The notes beneath the pieces were generated by a model. The model was given only the letters and a program-made list of their open reading frames with translations, had not been told where the DNA came from and did no database searches. Position numbers and translations under genes: made by a program. A stretch of 64,000 bases of DNA from Diabrotica undecimpunctata (taxonomy: Eukaryota; Arthropoda; Insecta; Coleoptera; Chrysomelidae): positions 63,612,141-63,676,140 of the forward strand of contig NC_092809.1 of the NCBI RefSeq assembly GCF_040954645.1, in the 5' to 3' direction. Below are positions 1 through 13,000 of the stretch, piece after piece (position 1 is the first letter of the stretch; the number at the start of each line of letters is the position of its first letter).

Positions 1-450
1 GACCATTTAAATAGAATGTAGCTTAATCGGAAAAACAAATATGTCTTAAATAACTTGGATGTTGTGAAATATTATTATCCATAGTTTCACAATATTGCAG
101 TCGTCGATCTGGATCATCCTCTATCAATTCGTGCACCATTTTCATCTTATAGGGATGAAATTTTTGCTTTTTTAAAATGTTTAAGATAGTCCTGTGACTT
201 ACTTCGCATTCGCGAGCAATATTTCTAGTTGAACTGGATGGATTTACTACAAATTGAGACAAAATATCTACTTGCTTTTCCTCAGAAATCTTTTTTCTAC
301 CATCCCGTTTTTTGTTTTCGACAGAACCAGTTTCACAAAATTTGGTGACAAGTAGTCTATAGTAATGTCGATTCGGAAAACGGTCATTAAACATTCTCAC
401 AGCTTCATGGTAGTTACGGCCTGCTTCGCTAAATATTAAAATTGCTTTAC
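1..450 (-). pseudogene. Mariner-like transposase, N-terminal helix-turn-helix part, broken
   Basis: The minus-strand frame runs from about 450 to the window edge. It shows the pattern seen at the start of insect mariner-like transposases with a DUF4817-type N-terminus: a motif RFPNR, a following ETGSV, then a second helix-turn-helix region (STRNIARECEVSHRTI) and DDPDRRLQYCE. The first catalytic block FSD is visible at about 25-35 but is followed by an in-frame TAA where E is usual, and the ATFYLNG continuation is readable beyond it. No clear initiator Met is left; the frame is open upstream of the ATG at 400 up to a TAA. The rest of the DDE domain lies outside the window. This is a decayed DNA-transposon copy; the exact subfamily is an inference. 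Confidence 0.75.
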
Positions 451-1300
451 ATTTGTCTACTTATCTACGAGGTGGTGCCACTTTGATTGTTTTGAATTTT
501 TAATATTAAAAATTTACAGTTTACCATTAAAGCTCACCAAATCTCAAGTTCTTGTCAATATTCTTTACAATCAACAGTGCTAATTGCTTGGTTTTTATGA
601 CAGTTGTCAAAAACAACTAGATTATTTAAAAAATTGTTTTAACCATGATATGTTTTAACGACACAAAAGTATTAATTCTGCAAAAAAATAATTTTTGCAT
701 ACCGAATGTCCCATATTAAAGCAAAACCAGTGTACCTACTTTTGTATTGTTGTATCGCAAAGTGTATCTCCAAACAAAAATCGTTATTAACAAACAGATC
801 CTAAAAGTTAAAGTAAAGTGTGATAGATTGTAAAATTTCTCTTTTCAAACCCTTTCCAACGAACTATCGCACGACCCCCATTGCCATTTAAAAAATCTGA
901 GGGGTAGCTGTCAAGTGTATGGGATGAAAGGGGTGACAATTTTTTTTATGTTATAAAAAAATTGACGGGTCCGAGCGTTTTTCATCTTTGTCTTAAATAA
1001 CGAAGTTCACTAGGGGGGGTAAGACTTAATATCCACACTGTATATGTATTATTATAATCCAAAACTGCTGAAATAATAGTATTTTGACATTTCTCCATTA
1101 TTAAAAAATTCTTCAAACATTTTGGACATTAACTCAACCTTCTTTCTGGTTATTAAATTCATTAGATACCGTTTTTTGTTGTTAATGATAAAAATAATAT
1201 TTATCTAAACACATTTTTGAACGTTACTTTTTTAATTTAGATTTAGTGCAAATCCGTTATCTGTGATGGCAGCAATGAATTGTTTCACAAACCATTGTGT
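451..1300. other. No gene recognised
   Basis: AT-rich sequence without a convincing coding frame or clear repeat pair. It may include the decayed 5' terminal part of the mariner-like copy to its left, but I could not identify an inverted-repeat end. Confidence 0.4.
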
Positions 1301-1361
1301 CCAGTCTGAACCAGATATATGTAAGAGAGGCTCCCTTACATATCTCTGGTCTGAACACTGG
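1301..1361. repeat. Imperfect palindrome, hairpin-forming
   Basis: Left arm CCAGTCTGAACCAGATATAT and onward mirrors the right arm ending TCTCTGGTCTGAACACTGG, giving about 29-bp arms around a short GGCTCC-type centre. A 17-bp motif AGAGGTAAACAACACCA is also repeated just downstream, near 1466 and 1496. Probably part of a decayed non-autonomous element; no coding capacity. Confidence 0.6.
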
Positions 1362-1550
1362 TTTACATTGGGAAAAAAAGTGTACCATTTTTATATGACG
1401 GGAAGTGTACAAGGGTACATAACACTATGTCCGGATGGTCAATGACGGTGCACACATATAGTAGAGGTAAACAACACCAAGTCCACTTCCAGTCAGAGGT
1501 AAACAACACCATGTGTTTATTAAAACGTCGGTAACTTGCCGTAAAATTGT

Positions 1551-1650
1551 CTCTGGACATAGTATGGTTTACCTATGTGTAGAGCCAGAAAAGTTATATT
1601 CAAAAGTGCAATAATCTAAATTTCGATAAAAATGGACATAGTGTCCTTTA
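1551..1650 (+). repeat. 100-bp direct repeat, left copy flanking a PLE
   Basis: This block, starting CTCTGGACATAGTATGG, recurs at 4049-4148 in the same orientation with essentially one difference. The two copies bracket the Penelope-like coding remnants at 2.04-3.76 kb, so they could be pseudo-LTR sequence of that element. Alternatively they are two insertions of one short repeat. Confidence 0.7.
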
Positions 1651-1658
1651 CCTCCGGG

Positions 1659-1662
<4 letters not shown>

Positions 1663-1709
<47 letters not shown>
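1663..1709. repeat. (AT)n microsatellite
   Basis: Uninterrupted AT dinucleotide tract directly after the left copy of the 100-bp repeat. Confidence 0.95.
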
Positions 1710-1710
<1 letters not shown>

Positions 1711-2037
1711 TGTTGTGATCTGCTTTATGATGTTTTATTATTAATTAACACTAATTTAATTAATCCAATTATTTAATTAATTAATTCACTAATTTATGCA
1801 GAGTCATACAAATCAATTACTATTAAAATTTCTCAGGGTGCCTTTTTAATTTTACTTTAATCAGTTTACTTTATATATCTCTTCTAGTGGGTTCAGTATC
1901 TCCTAGTTGCTCATAATCGGGATAGAACAGGAAACGGAACTAACATTAAAACAACATAAATATGCACACAAATTATTATTTATTTTCAATAAGCAATACG
2001 ATGAATATTAATAAATAACTTTTGTGGGCAATTATCT

Positions 2038-3757
2038 TTCGCAACAAAATCCTATACTCTTACATTGTTAGGAGTGACAAGGGAAATGTAACAGTGGCAA
2101 TGTATAAGAATGATTACATTGAAAAAGTAATAGTTTACTGAATAACAAAAACAGTTACATCAAACTTTAGAACAGTCCGGTATGCACCCTCCAACAAAAG
2201 GCAAACAAGCTGGTTTTGGATTTAGCTTCTTCCAAATCCATAACAACAAAGGTTGCAAAATCCATAAAAATTTACAATGCAGTTGCACCCAGATTTTATA
2301 CACTGCCTAAAGTTCACAAACCCACTATTTCAATGAGGCCTATGTCTCTTCCATTGATGCTCCCAATAGTAAACTTGCTTACAGATATTCTCACAATTTC
2401 CTACAACGAATCCAATGAATTCTATATTAGAGATTCTTTCTCGTTTATTAACTTCATTAAAAATGTTAAAGTTCCGAATAATTATATATTGATTAGTTTA
2501 AATGTCGTGTCACTTTTTACAAACTTACCACTAGATGCTATTCTGAACAGCATCAAAAAAAACTGGAACAGCATCTCTTTGCATACCAAGATCAGTTTAG
2601 ATGATTTCATAAGAATTTTAACATTTGTATTTGACTCTAACATCTTTTTGTTTAATGGTAATTTTTTCAAACAAATATTTTGCACTCCAATGGGCAGTAA
2701 AATATCCCCAATACTATGTAACTTTGTTTTGGATGAACTTAAACAACGTGTAAAGAAAATAGACCATTTTACATACATTCTATTAAACTATATGTAGATG
2801 ATTTCATTTTATTGGTCCCTGAAAACAAAGTAATTGATGTTTTAAACACATTTAACTCCCAATGTGAACACCTAATGTTTACGGTTGAGAGAGAGGCAGA
2901 TGGTATGACTCCTTTTTTAGACATGCTTATCCATCGTGGCAGTGATGGCATTCTAAGAACGGAGTTGTATCGTAAACCTTGTTTTAGTAACCGTTTCATA
3001 AATTTTCATTCTCAACATCCATCCAAGATGAAAACAAAAATTTGGTTTTGGCCTTAAAAACTAGGTTTACCAACTTGTCACACATCGATTTCAGGGACAA
3101 GGGATTAAAGAAGTTGAGATCTATACTACTAGAAAACTCCTACCCCATAGGGCTTTTAAATAAACTCATTTTCAGTTCTCCTATTTCTTCGCAATTTTCT
3201 AACAGCCAAAATTTTCATAACAATGAGCTCCGACAATTGACATTGACATACAACACTTCAATAATACCATCTAAAATAACTTATGGTTCCTTACCCTACA
3301 TTCCAGTTCTGACACTAAGCTAATGAATATTTTCAAAAATGTTAATGGCTTGAAAATTACAACTAAGAATGTGAAAACGGTATCGAAGCTATACACAAAG
3401 ACAAATCCTTTCACAATACAGGAGTCATCGAATGTTGTTTATTCTATACCGTATGTCAATTGCAACAACGTCTACATCGGAGAATCATCTCGTAATTTCC
3501 ACAGTAGGGTCATCTCACATCGTAGTGACATAAAAACCAACAAAATAAATGCATGTGCACTCACAGAACATGCAATAACTCAGAAACATGAGTTCAATTT
3601 CGAGGATTCCTGTATTTTGGCAAAAGAAAAAAACCATGCAAAAGGTGTTTTCTTAAAAATATGTTTTACATAATCTAGTACATCCTGCATAAATAAAAAG
3701 TCTGACATAGATAAATTAAGCAACATTTATTGTTATTTACTGAAAAAACATCAAAAA
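2038..3757 (+). pseudogene. Penelope-like element: RT plus GIY-YIG endonuclease, frameshifted
   Basis: Broken coding frames follow the order of a Penelope-like retroelement. The first block reads RSDKGNVTVAMYK (about 2040-2100), followed by a stop. Next is the RT core with FYTLPKVHKP, SLNVVSLFTNLP and TPMGSKISPI (2216-2797). YVDD is at 2791-2802, just across a frameshift, and the downstream thumb region follows at 2812-3320. A GIY-YIG nuclease domain (VVYSIPYVNCNNVYIGESSR) lies at about 3430-3500, with the usual tail KSDIDKLSNIYCYLLKK near 3700-3757. PLEs copy RNA into DNA and use GIY-YIG cleavage for insertion. At least three frameshifts or stops make this copy inactive. Direct 100-bp repeats flank it at 1551 and 4049. 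Confidence 0.88.
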
Positions 3758-4048
3758 TAAAATAAATATTAACTTCTACATATTCTTTTATGCATAATTG
3801 GTTGCATACCATTAAGACAGGTTTAGTAATTAAAAATCAAAACTACCCAATTTGGATCTCATATTTCTTGAAAAATAAATACAATATTAAAAACAACTAA
3901 TTACATTTTAATCACATTGTTTTTTCTTTTTGTTATGTATCAGAGTTAAAACATACTATCAAAAGATGTCATGACATAAAATAAGTTTTTTAATATTGTT
4001 CTGAAGCTATTTTCTTGTGTCATTTTAAATTAATTACTTATAATTATA

Positions 4049-4148
4049 CTCTGGACATAGTATGGTTTACCTATGTGTAGAGCCAGAAAAGTTATATTCA
4101 AAAGTGCAATAATCTAAATTTCGATAAAAATGGACATCGTGTCCTTTA
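4049..4148 (+). repeat. 100-bp direct repeat, right copy
   Basis: Near-identical to 1551-1650 (ACATAG there, ACATCG here). The sequence after it (GATTTCCGAAATGGAAATTG and onward) resembles non-coding ends of arthropod Penelope-like elements, which supports a PLE terminal-repeat origin; that link is from memory of the family. Confidence 0.65.
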
Positions 4149-4709
4149 TCGTATTTTGAGAACGATTTCCGAAATGGAAATTGAAACGTCAATAAACGTA
4201 TTTTAACCTTTAATTGTGGCTTATTCCCATTTAAATAGTAATTTATAAAATAAGTTTTACTATCCTGACCAGTTTTTTTTATATGTTCGAAATGTATGGT
4301 AGCTTTGAGCTTGACACGTAAAGGCTTACCCAAGGTTAATCGAAAAACCCAATGTAACTACATTTAAAAGGAGGTAATTCTTTGAATTGTCGGCAATAAC
4401 TAAATTTTTGATTTTCAGACAGTTAAAAGTGAGGTTCTGTTTGAGCCAGAACGCAAGCGCTGACAACTTCATTATTAGTTCGTATGAATCTTTATGTCGT
4501 TAAGGTTCATTGGTAAGAAACGAATGAATTTAAATCCCAGTAAAGGGAAATATTATTTTGATTTTCTTTATTTAATTATATTATATTGTTCATGTACTAT
4601 TGAATCTTATTGAGATGTATCTAAGAAAAGCAAGGGAATGTTATATATTTTTTGTTAATGAAAATTAATTATAAAGGTATGTTAATTGTTAATGGATATA
4701 TCAGTCAAG

Positions 4710-4904
4710 TTAGTTATCTGTGATATAGTATTTACTGTTCTTGGTATCTGATTTAAGTAACAGGTGGTATATATCGCTTAGATTCTTGATGTCACTCTTA
4801 ACATTAATGGAGAAATCGTTAAGGAAAATATAAGACATTTCAATGAACTCTCTTTTAGATTTATTGTTCTCACGGTGGAGAATAAAAAAAAACTTTTTTT
4901 GCAC
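4710..4904 (-). pseudogene. Penelope-like element, C-terminal tail of GIY-YIG domain
   Basis: The minus frame reads REFIEMSYIFL, then NVKSDIKNLSDIYHLLL. This is the conserved tail after the GIY-YIG nuclease, also seen in the 48.9-49.8 kb copies (FIEMAYICQ, then TDIGHLNEMFSYLLL). No nuclease core precedes it. It may be the 3' part of the same minus-strand PLE whose N-terminal part lies at 5276-6068, with the RT deleted. Confidence 0.7.
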
Positions 4905-5041
4905 ATAGTAACAAAAAACACCATTATGTTACTAGCAAAGTTTTTTAATATTCTAACTCTACAATTCTAAGTTACGGTAAGATCAATAATGTTTTAATAG
5001 ATAATATATGGTAGCTAATTATAATTTATTCTCTTTCAGCC

Positions 5042-5074
5042 CTGAAGAAGCCAAATTAATTCTCTTTGGCGAAA
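5042..5074 (+). ncRNA. Hammerhead-type ribozyme core (candidate)
   Basis: CTGAAGA is followed by A, a 6-bp stem GCCAAA/TTTGGC around a short loop, then GAAA. This matches the CUGANGA / stem II / GAAA core of hammerhead ribozymes, which are known in Penelope-like element terminal regions. Stems I and III and the cleavage site were not verified. It lies between two PLE fragments. Confidence 0.45.
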
Positions 5075-5140
5075 ACGTTCGGCGAAACAATTGATACACA
5101 TTAGAGTTTTTCTTGCAGATTTCCCCAATATTTAAGAGTT

Positions 5141-5249
<109 letters not shown>

Positions 5250-5275
5250 AACAACACAGTTTATTAGAGCTGCAG

Positions 5276-6068
5276 TCAGTAGGTTTGGCCTGGAACATTA
5301 GTGCTTTGAGATAAGATGTCTTTCTCTTGGGGTTCTAGACCAGAAATGGGAAACTCAATATCTGAGAGAAGAGAAGTCATTTTAAAATCTCTAGCACTAG
5401 GGAATAGGCAAAATTTTGGACCCAAAGACAAAAGTTTTTTGACATTATAAGAAAAAGTGATGTTAGTTAGATTTTTGAACCATTTTTCTTGGAATGTTAT
5501 TTTTGAAAATTGATCTACTTTTATTTTGTTAAATTTTGTGATATTGTTATTTCTAATTTGGAAAAAAACTTTATTATATTTGATTTTTTGTCTTCTATAG
5601 AATTCTTGTAGTAAAGAAGCAGGTAAATGCTGCTCTAATATATTTTTTAATTGATGTACTTTCTTTTCTATGTAAGTAATATCATTTATTGTTACTGAAA
5701 TTTCCAAGTTTAAGATTTTAGTTTTTAAATTTGAATTAAAGTTTTGAATTTTACTACCTAATTTACCTCCTTTATGATGTAACAAGTTATTGATGTTAAA
5801 CTTTCCATTCTCTATGTGTACAGGAAAACAAAGATTTTTTCTACATTTTAGAAGGAAAGTCCTTCTTTTGTTGAGTGATGCAAGCTTGATGTTAAAGTTG
5901 GCCCATTGTTTTAGGAAATCTACGCTAGCAGAACCATATCCTCTTCGGATGTTCTCAAAAAACCTCATCATGTAAATACAAGAAATACTGGATATTATTG
6001 ACTGTCGATATAAACAAACAACACAGTTTATTAGGGCTGCGCAGTCAGTAGGTTTGGCCGGGATGTTA
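5276..6068 (-). pseudogene. Penelope-like element, N-terminal region
   Basis: A long open minus-strand frame (Met at 5971, open back to about 6068) matches the region ahead of the PLE reverse transcriptase: a basic, helical segment with many Lys/Asn, then KWFKNLTNITFSYNVKKLL and SLGPKFCLFPSARDFKM, which precede the RT fingers in this family. The frame ends at a stop at 5276, before any RT motif. About 50 bp around 5250-5299 (CAACACAGTTTATTAG...) are repeated in the same orientation at 6012-6066, so the block is bounded by short direct repeats. Inactive fragment. Confidence 0.65.
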
Positions 6069-6084
6069 TAGAAACACTCTCTTG

Positions 6085-6125
6085 ACTTTTGGTCGAGCTT
6101 TCGGAATTCTTTTATTCTTTCTTCA
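6085..6125 (-). ncRNA. Weak hammerhead-like motif at PLE 5' side (candidate)
   Basis: On the minus strand TTGAAGA, a short stem GAAT/ATTC and GAAA appear in the same order as the other PLE-linked motifs in this window. The leading C of the canonical CUGANGA is displaced, so this may be a decayed ribozyme. Confidence 0.3.
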
Positions 6126-6129
6126 AGAC

Positions 6130-6758
6130 ACTGTAATTAGAAGAAAGTGTAAATATTTACAACATATCTCAAATTGTCTTTACAACTTACTAGTCGTTGA
6201 GATTATTTGTGTAAAGCTACGACACTCAACATTAAAAACACACATATAAAATATAACATGTAAAATAATGGACAAAATACATTTTAAAATTTAGTTAGAA
6301 AGTTAAAATTTTGTTAGTGACATCTTTTAATGGTGTTTTTTGACTGATCCATAGAGAACAATATGATACTTCAATCAATACTTCTAATTAATAGTAGGTA
6401 CTTAAACATGATGTTAAGTCAGAAGTACACGAGATCATGCTTTATATCTACTTGGATTATATGCAAAAAGTTGTATTATTTTAAAAATGTAATGAGTGAC
6501 TGTAGATGACAACTGATTGGATTCCCCGTCGTATGCGACGAGCAAATTTACTAGTTTCATATAAATATTTATTTCAAAAGGTATATTGATATTAAGAATT
6601 AAACAAATACACTTTTAAAAAGGGTAAATTCAAAGATAAAAAAATAAAGGAAAAATTAAAAAAAAAACACACACACATTTCAATACTAGTTGTATCATTT
6701 TATATTTTAAACATTATTCATGCTTTCTCATCAAATTTTAAAACATTTATAAACTTAA
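6130..6758. other. 3' flank of host gene 1, no gene seen
   Basis: AT-rich sequence after the gene 1 stop (minus strand). I see no canonical AATAAA at the expected distance; short A/T runs could serve for 3' processing. No coding frame recognised. Confidence 0.4.
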
Positions 6759-7047
6759 CTAAGCTTCCTGTTGGAAACAGTCCAAGTTTACTTGGGATGT
6801 CGACGTATAGTCTGCTAGCCCTTGGAATAAAATTTCGAACTTATCATTTCTATTTTCACAGCGGTTTGAGGATTTGAGTTCTTGGCTTGTGGGATCAACA
6901 TAAACGCAATTGCTATCACAGACGGTAATGGTTTCAAGCTGTGGATCGTATCGGAAGTAATTATTATATTTTGTCTCCGTTCCTAAATTATATATTATGA
7001 CCTCAGTATTTTTAGTCCTGCACTCTCTTGCGTGATTCCATCTGAAG
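6759..7047 (-). CDS. Host gene 1, coding exon 3
   Basis: The acceptor ...CATTTTCAG is at 7048-7050; the first base C completes AA|C (Asn86). Encodes residues 87-181, ending FQQEA and TAG at 6761-6759. Five of the six cysteines are here, and the frame is clean throughout. Confidence 0.85.
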
Positions 7048-10000
7048 CTGAAAATGAGAAAAATGAACGTAAATAAATTTCATATTGGTATATTTTCGAG
7101 ATTTATTTTAAATTAGACAACGATTTTAAAAACTATGATTTTGGACTATCCATGGGCTCCTTATTTCCATTGTTAGCAGATAGATTCGTTAAAGAATTTG
7201 AGAAAAATATTATACACAAACATAACTAAAAACATGCAGTACGTTGGAGATATGTAAATAATATGTCCATTTTGCCTGATGGACCAGAAGCACTAAACAA
7301 ATTTTTAAAGAAAATTAACTGCAAATAAAAATTATCAGCTCATAGAAACAGGATTATGCCTCGAAATAGGAATGATTTCAATACGACGACTAAAGCGAGA
7401 TAGAGGACAACGAATTTACGGAACACGAGAAATATACTTCGCATTGGAACGTAAAGTATCTAAATACAAGAAAGCAGAAAATTACAAAAGAGCCTCTAGA
7501 AAAAAATAAAGACATGTGCACTACAAGAGACGAAGAAAAAAGGAAAGGGTCAAATTATGCTACATGACTATCTGATGATTTACAGTGGTGTGGCGAAAGA
7601 AACCAGAGCCAGAGAAGGAGTCGCCTAAGAGGAGTACACAAAAGATATTTACATTAAGTCCAAGAATGTAAATATACCTCTGAAAGTATAGTAAGTGTAA
7701 AAAATAAACTGGATGTCAAACCTCTGAATGTGATAGCAATCTATGTACCAAACAACAGAGATACCACCACAAGGGAAAACTTCTACGAACACCTTCAGAC
7801 TGTAATAAACGAGACCACAAATAATAAATATATAATCATTATGGGTGATTTTAACGCCCGTGCTAGCAATGATATAGTTCTAGGAATAAAACAGCGATAT
7901 AACGAAAATATCAGAAATGAAAACGGAGACCTTCTGACGAATCTCTGCAACATAAACGAGATACGTATTAATAATACATTTTTCCCTTAAAAAGAACAAT
8001 ATAAATACATTTTTGAAAACAATAGAGGACAAAGATCTATACTACCATATTATGTCGAATAGAGAATTACATCCCTCTCAAATCTTGGATGTAAGAGCAC
8101 TAACATCAGCAGAAATAGGAAGCTATCATAAATTGGTATTGTGCAAAATCCGGATGAAAACACATATGTGATAACAAAACACCAGAATACACCACAAAGA
8201 TAAAAGTCGAAAGCTTACAGGATGACTCCACAAGATAATGATTCCAAAAAAGAATAACCGAAAAAAGCAGAAATACATCTATCACAGAAAGTGATGAGTC
8301 GAAGAAAGCTGGGCAAAAATTAAGTCTATAATCTTAGCCTCGGCCAAAGAAGTTTTTGGTGAAAGAAATATAAATAAAAATAAATCGATCCCAAGGCGAA
8401 GAAACGAAGAACTAGTACCTAGTAAAAACCGAAGATTAATTATTGATTTTTTTAGCGTTGGAGCATTATTAGCATCCATGCTCCAACGGAAGAAAAAGAG
8501 GATGATGAAAAAGACATGTTTTGTGAGGCACTAGACCAAGAGTGCGATGAGTGTCCAAAAAATGACATCAAAATAATAGTCGGTAGAGAGAATATATTTT
8601 CGCCCACCATCGGAAAAGAGAGCTTACACGTAGACTCTAATTATAATGGTCTCAGAATCATAAACTTTGCGGTATCTAAGAACATGGTAATAGCTGGAAC
8701 ACGCTTTGTTAGGACATTTTTAGAAAATTAGTTTAGTGCGGCAACATAGAGCCTGTCATATGTCCGTGCGTTTTATGTTCAAGATCAAACAATCTGACGG
8801 GATCAAGTCGGCAATTGACAATTTTGACATTAATCAAATAATTTCCAAGAAGACGCCACGTTTTTCCAGTATTTTCACAAATTCACATGTTATAATAATT
8901 AGTTTGTATAAAAAGTTAATAAATAATTCTATTTACTCACACAAAATATAATTTACAGTCCACACCATTAATTACTATTATCTACCACAAGATAATCCAA
9001 CATATTTTGGTCAATTCTAGCCGGATAGTGTGAGTAAAATAGAATCCATAGTTGTAACTAGAGGCTGTTCAGAGGTCGAAGACAGTCCCATTTACCATTT
9101 AGAGGATCCAAATCCATCAGTAGGTACATGTGAGTTTGTTCCATTTCTATTATCTTTAAGATTTGATCAAACAGTGTATTTGAATTTAAATTACCATAAG
9201 CAGATTTTTCCATATTTTGATTGTATAACGCCATAGATTATCAATAAGCTAGTATTTAGCAAGGTATTTCTAATTATTATTCTTAAGTGTTGTTTTTGAA
9301 AGATTGCCATAAATCTTAAAAATGAGTAGCTTAGCCAACAATATAAGAATCAGAGGTTCTTATAAAGTCAAACTAACAAGTTTAGAGAACTTTGTGAATA
9401 TATTAAAAAATGCTACACCATCTAGCAAACCTGAAATATCAGAAGTTCAGTTAAGACATGACTCTGGTAGCAATTGGTTAGTTGAATTTGATCAGATCCA
9501 ACTACAAATTGAGATTGCTACCAGTGAAGATAAACTACAAGAACAAGTTGATGAAAGAGATGCTTTTGAAAATAGGTATTTTAAAGCAATTAGTTTTTTA
9601 AAAGATTACATTAACACTAATACAGTAATTAATACATTGCCTCCTAGTTCTACACCACATGTAGACTCATTAAATCATCTCTTGATGCCAAAAATGAAAA
9701 TACCTGTTTTTAAAGGTGATTTTGAACAGTGGTTGGAATTCAAAGCCACATTTACCAGTGTAGTTCATTCAAATACCACACTTCCAGATATTCATAAATT
9801 TCAGCTCTTGAGACAATCTGTGGATGGATATGCCAAACGTATTGTAGATAAAATTGAATTCTCAGGAAATTATTATCAGACTGCATGGGATGCACTCTGT
9901 ATGCGGTATGATAATAAAAAATTATTAGTCAATAAACATATTAAAGCCATTTTCAATTTAGATTCCATCCAAAAAGAATCACCTAAACATTTAAGGCATT

Positions 10001-13000
10001 TATTAGATAGTGTCTCAGATAGTATGTCATCCATTGACAGTTTACAGATTACAAAAAGTAGTTTAACTGACCTTTTATTGATTTATATTATTTCCAATAA
10101 ATTAGATAAACAAAGTTATAGAGAGTGGAAGGAATGTCATATTAAAGAAGAGCTTCCTACTTTAACTGAATTTTTTAATTTTCTAAAAGTAAAAGTGGAC
10201 ACTTTGGAAGAAATTCAAGACCAAAGTAGTCAAAAACCTAATAACAATTATAGTAATAATTCTGGTTTTAATTATAAACATGCAAACCGTGATAGTCGAG
10301 GTGAATATCAAAAAAGAGTTTTCCAAGTTAATGTTGCAGAAAGAAAGTCTTGCGTTTTGTGTAAAGGTAACCATTTAATATATTCATGTATTGAATTCCT
10401 AAAATTAGATACAAAAAATAGATTGTCTAAAGTCAATAATTTAAAGTTGTGTCATAATTGTTTGAGACATGGACATAAAGCTGCTGAATGTACTTTAAGA
10501 CCATGTATAAAATGTAATTCCAAACATAATTCATTAATACATTTTGAAAATAGTCAGCAACATTCAACTGACACTGCTTTAAATTCTCCATCATTAGATT
10601 CATCATCAGTTAACTGTGTACAAAGTGTTGAGTTGCCACCAACGGTAACCCATCAGTTTTCTGCACAAACAATGAATATTAAACATACCCAAGTTCTTTT
10701 ATCAACAGTGGTTTTTAATGTTAAATCCAATAATCATGAATTAATTCCATGTAGAGCAATTTTAGATAGTGGTGCTCAAACAAACTTAATAAAAGAAAGT
10801 TTTTGTAAAAAATTAAATATGTCCATGATTCCTACTAACCTAGCCATTAGTGGTATAAATCAAACAGTATCAAGTATTACCAAAAAATGTCAAATTACAA
10901 TATGTTCCAGAGTTAATAATTTTAGTATTTCATCCATATTTTATGCTGTGCCAGCTATTTCAAATCAAATTCCTTCAACCAGTTTTGATATTAAAAACTT
11001 TAATATCCCATGCAATATTCAATTATCTGATCCTTTGTTTAATGAATCTGGTAGCATTGATGCTATTATTGGTGCCCATCTATTTTGGGACCTCCTTTGT
11101 GATGGAAAAATCAACCTAGGAAAAGGTTTGCCAAGTTTACAAAATACTAAATTGGGTTGGATAGTAAACGGAGCTGTCCCCTATGAGACAACTCATGCAG
11201 TGTGTCATTTCACTAGAACTATAGCCGAAGATGAGCAGTTAAAACTATTTTGGGAAATTGATTCAATCCAAGATCCCATACCACCATCAAAAGATGATAT
11301 TTGCTGTGAGCAAATATTTGAAACCACTACCACTCGATCAGAAAATGGACACTTTATTGTTCAGCTTCCATTTAAGTTTTCACCTGAATTATTAGGAGAA
11401 TCCTTAGATACAGCAATTAGCAGATTTTTGTTACTAGAAAAAAGATTTTCGAGAAATAAGGAACTTAATGATTTGTATAAACAATTCATTAAGGAATATC
11501 AAGAACTAGGACATATGGTTAAAGTTAACCCCACTGTTAGCTTACATCCTTCTAGAAAATCATATTTTTTACCCCACCATGGAGTACTAAAAGAAACCAG
11601 TCTTACCACAAAACTAAGAGTAGTTTATGATGGTTCATGTCCCACTACATCTGGATGGTCTCTTAATGACCTACAGTATACAGGACCAAAAATCCAAAAT
11701 GATATTTTTGACATCCTTATTAGATTTCGGCAGTACACATATGTGGTGTCTGCAGACGTGTCAAAAATGTATCGACAAGTATTTGTACATGAAGAAAATA
11801 GACCACTACAACAAATTGTCTGGAGAGACAATCCAACAGATAATATTGACGTGTATCAATTAACTACTGTAACCTATGGCCAAAAATCAGCTCCATTCTT
11901 GGCAATGAGATGCATGCGTCAGTTAGCCTTTGAACATGAATCTCAGTTTCCTTTAGCTGCAAAATCCATATTAGAAGATTTTTATGTAGATGATCTGTTG
12001 ACAGGATCAAACAATTTACAAGAGTTACAAATGAGATGTAATGATATTTTTAAAATTTTAGAGTCTGGAAAATTTATTTTGAGAAAATGGATTTCCAATA
12101 ATCCTGGAACCATTCTTAACATTAATTGTAATGATATTTCCAACAATGTTATTAACATAGGAGATTCTGATAGTTTTAAAACTCTTGAAATCCAATGGAT
12201 GAGTCAACAAGATATTCTTTGCTTCAAAATTTCTCTTACTGAAAATTCCAATCATTTATTTACTAAACGCCAAATATTATCTATCATTTCCAAAATTTAT
12301 GATCCTTTAGGTCTGCTAAGTCCAGTTATATTAATTGCTAAACTAATAATTCAAACTCTATTTCGACTTCAAAAACCATGGGATGAAATAATCCCTCCAG
12401 AATTAAATAACAGTTGGACCAAACTGTATAATCAACTACCATGTCTAAATAAATTACACATTCCAAGACCAGTACTTGGATCAGGTCATAAAATTACAAG
12501 CATCCATTGCTTTTGTGATGCTTCAATGCATGCTTATGCAAGTTGTATTTATGTATGCAGCATAGATCCAGAAAGCAAATACCATTCTCACATTCTGTGT
12601 TCAAAAACAAAGGTCGCTCCTATCAAATCAATAACAATACCTAAACTTGAATTGTGTGCAGCTTTGTTAGGTTCCCAATTAATTGACAAGGTCACCAAAT
12701 CTTTATCAATTCTAAATATGCCGATATATATGTGGTCTGATTCAAAAATTGTATTAAGTTGGCTAAAACTGGAACCTAGCCAGTTACAAGTATTTGTTGC
12801 CAACAGGGTAACAAAAATACAATCACTCACCAGTAGTGATAGTTGGCATTATATCAATACAAAGGAAAATGCCGCAGATATAGCTAGTCGTGGAATCTTT
12901 CCTGAATTCTTTCTTGAATCACAACTGTGGTTCCAGGGACCGCAGTTTTTAAGACAGCATCCTGATTTGTGGCCTAATGATTCAACTGATGAAGTAATTG

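Noticed and set aside
8736..8951. 71-codon frame inside the LTR, identical at 14676-14891
   Set aside because: Identical only because the LTRs are identical; it covers promoter and polyadenylation signals.
9030..9236. 68-codon frame between the BEL/Pao 5' LTR and gag
   Set aside because: No recognisable domain, position in the leader, and the gag start at 9322 is well supported.
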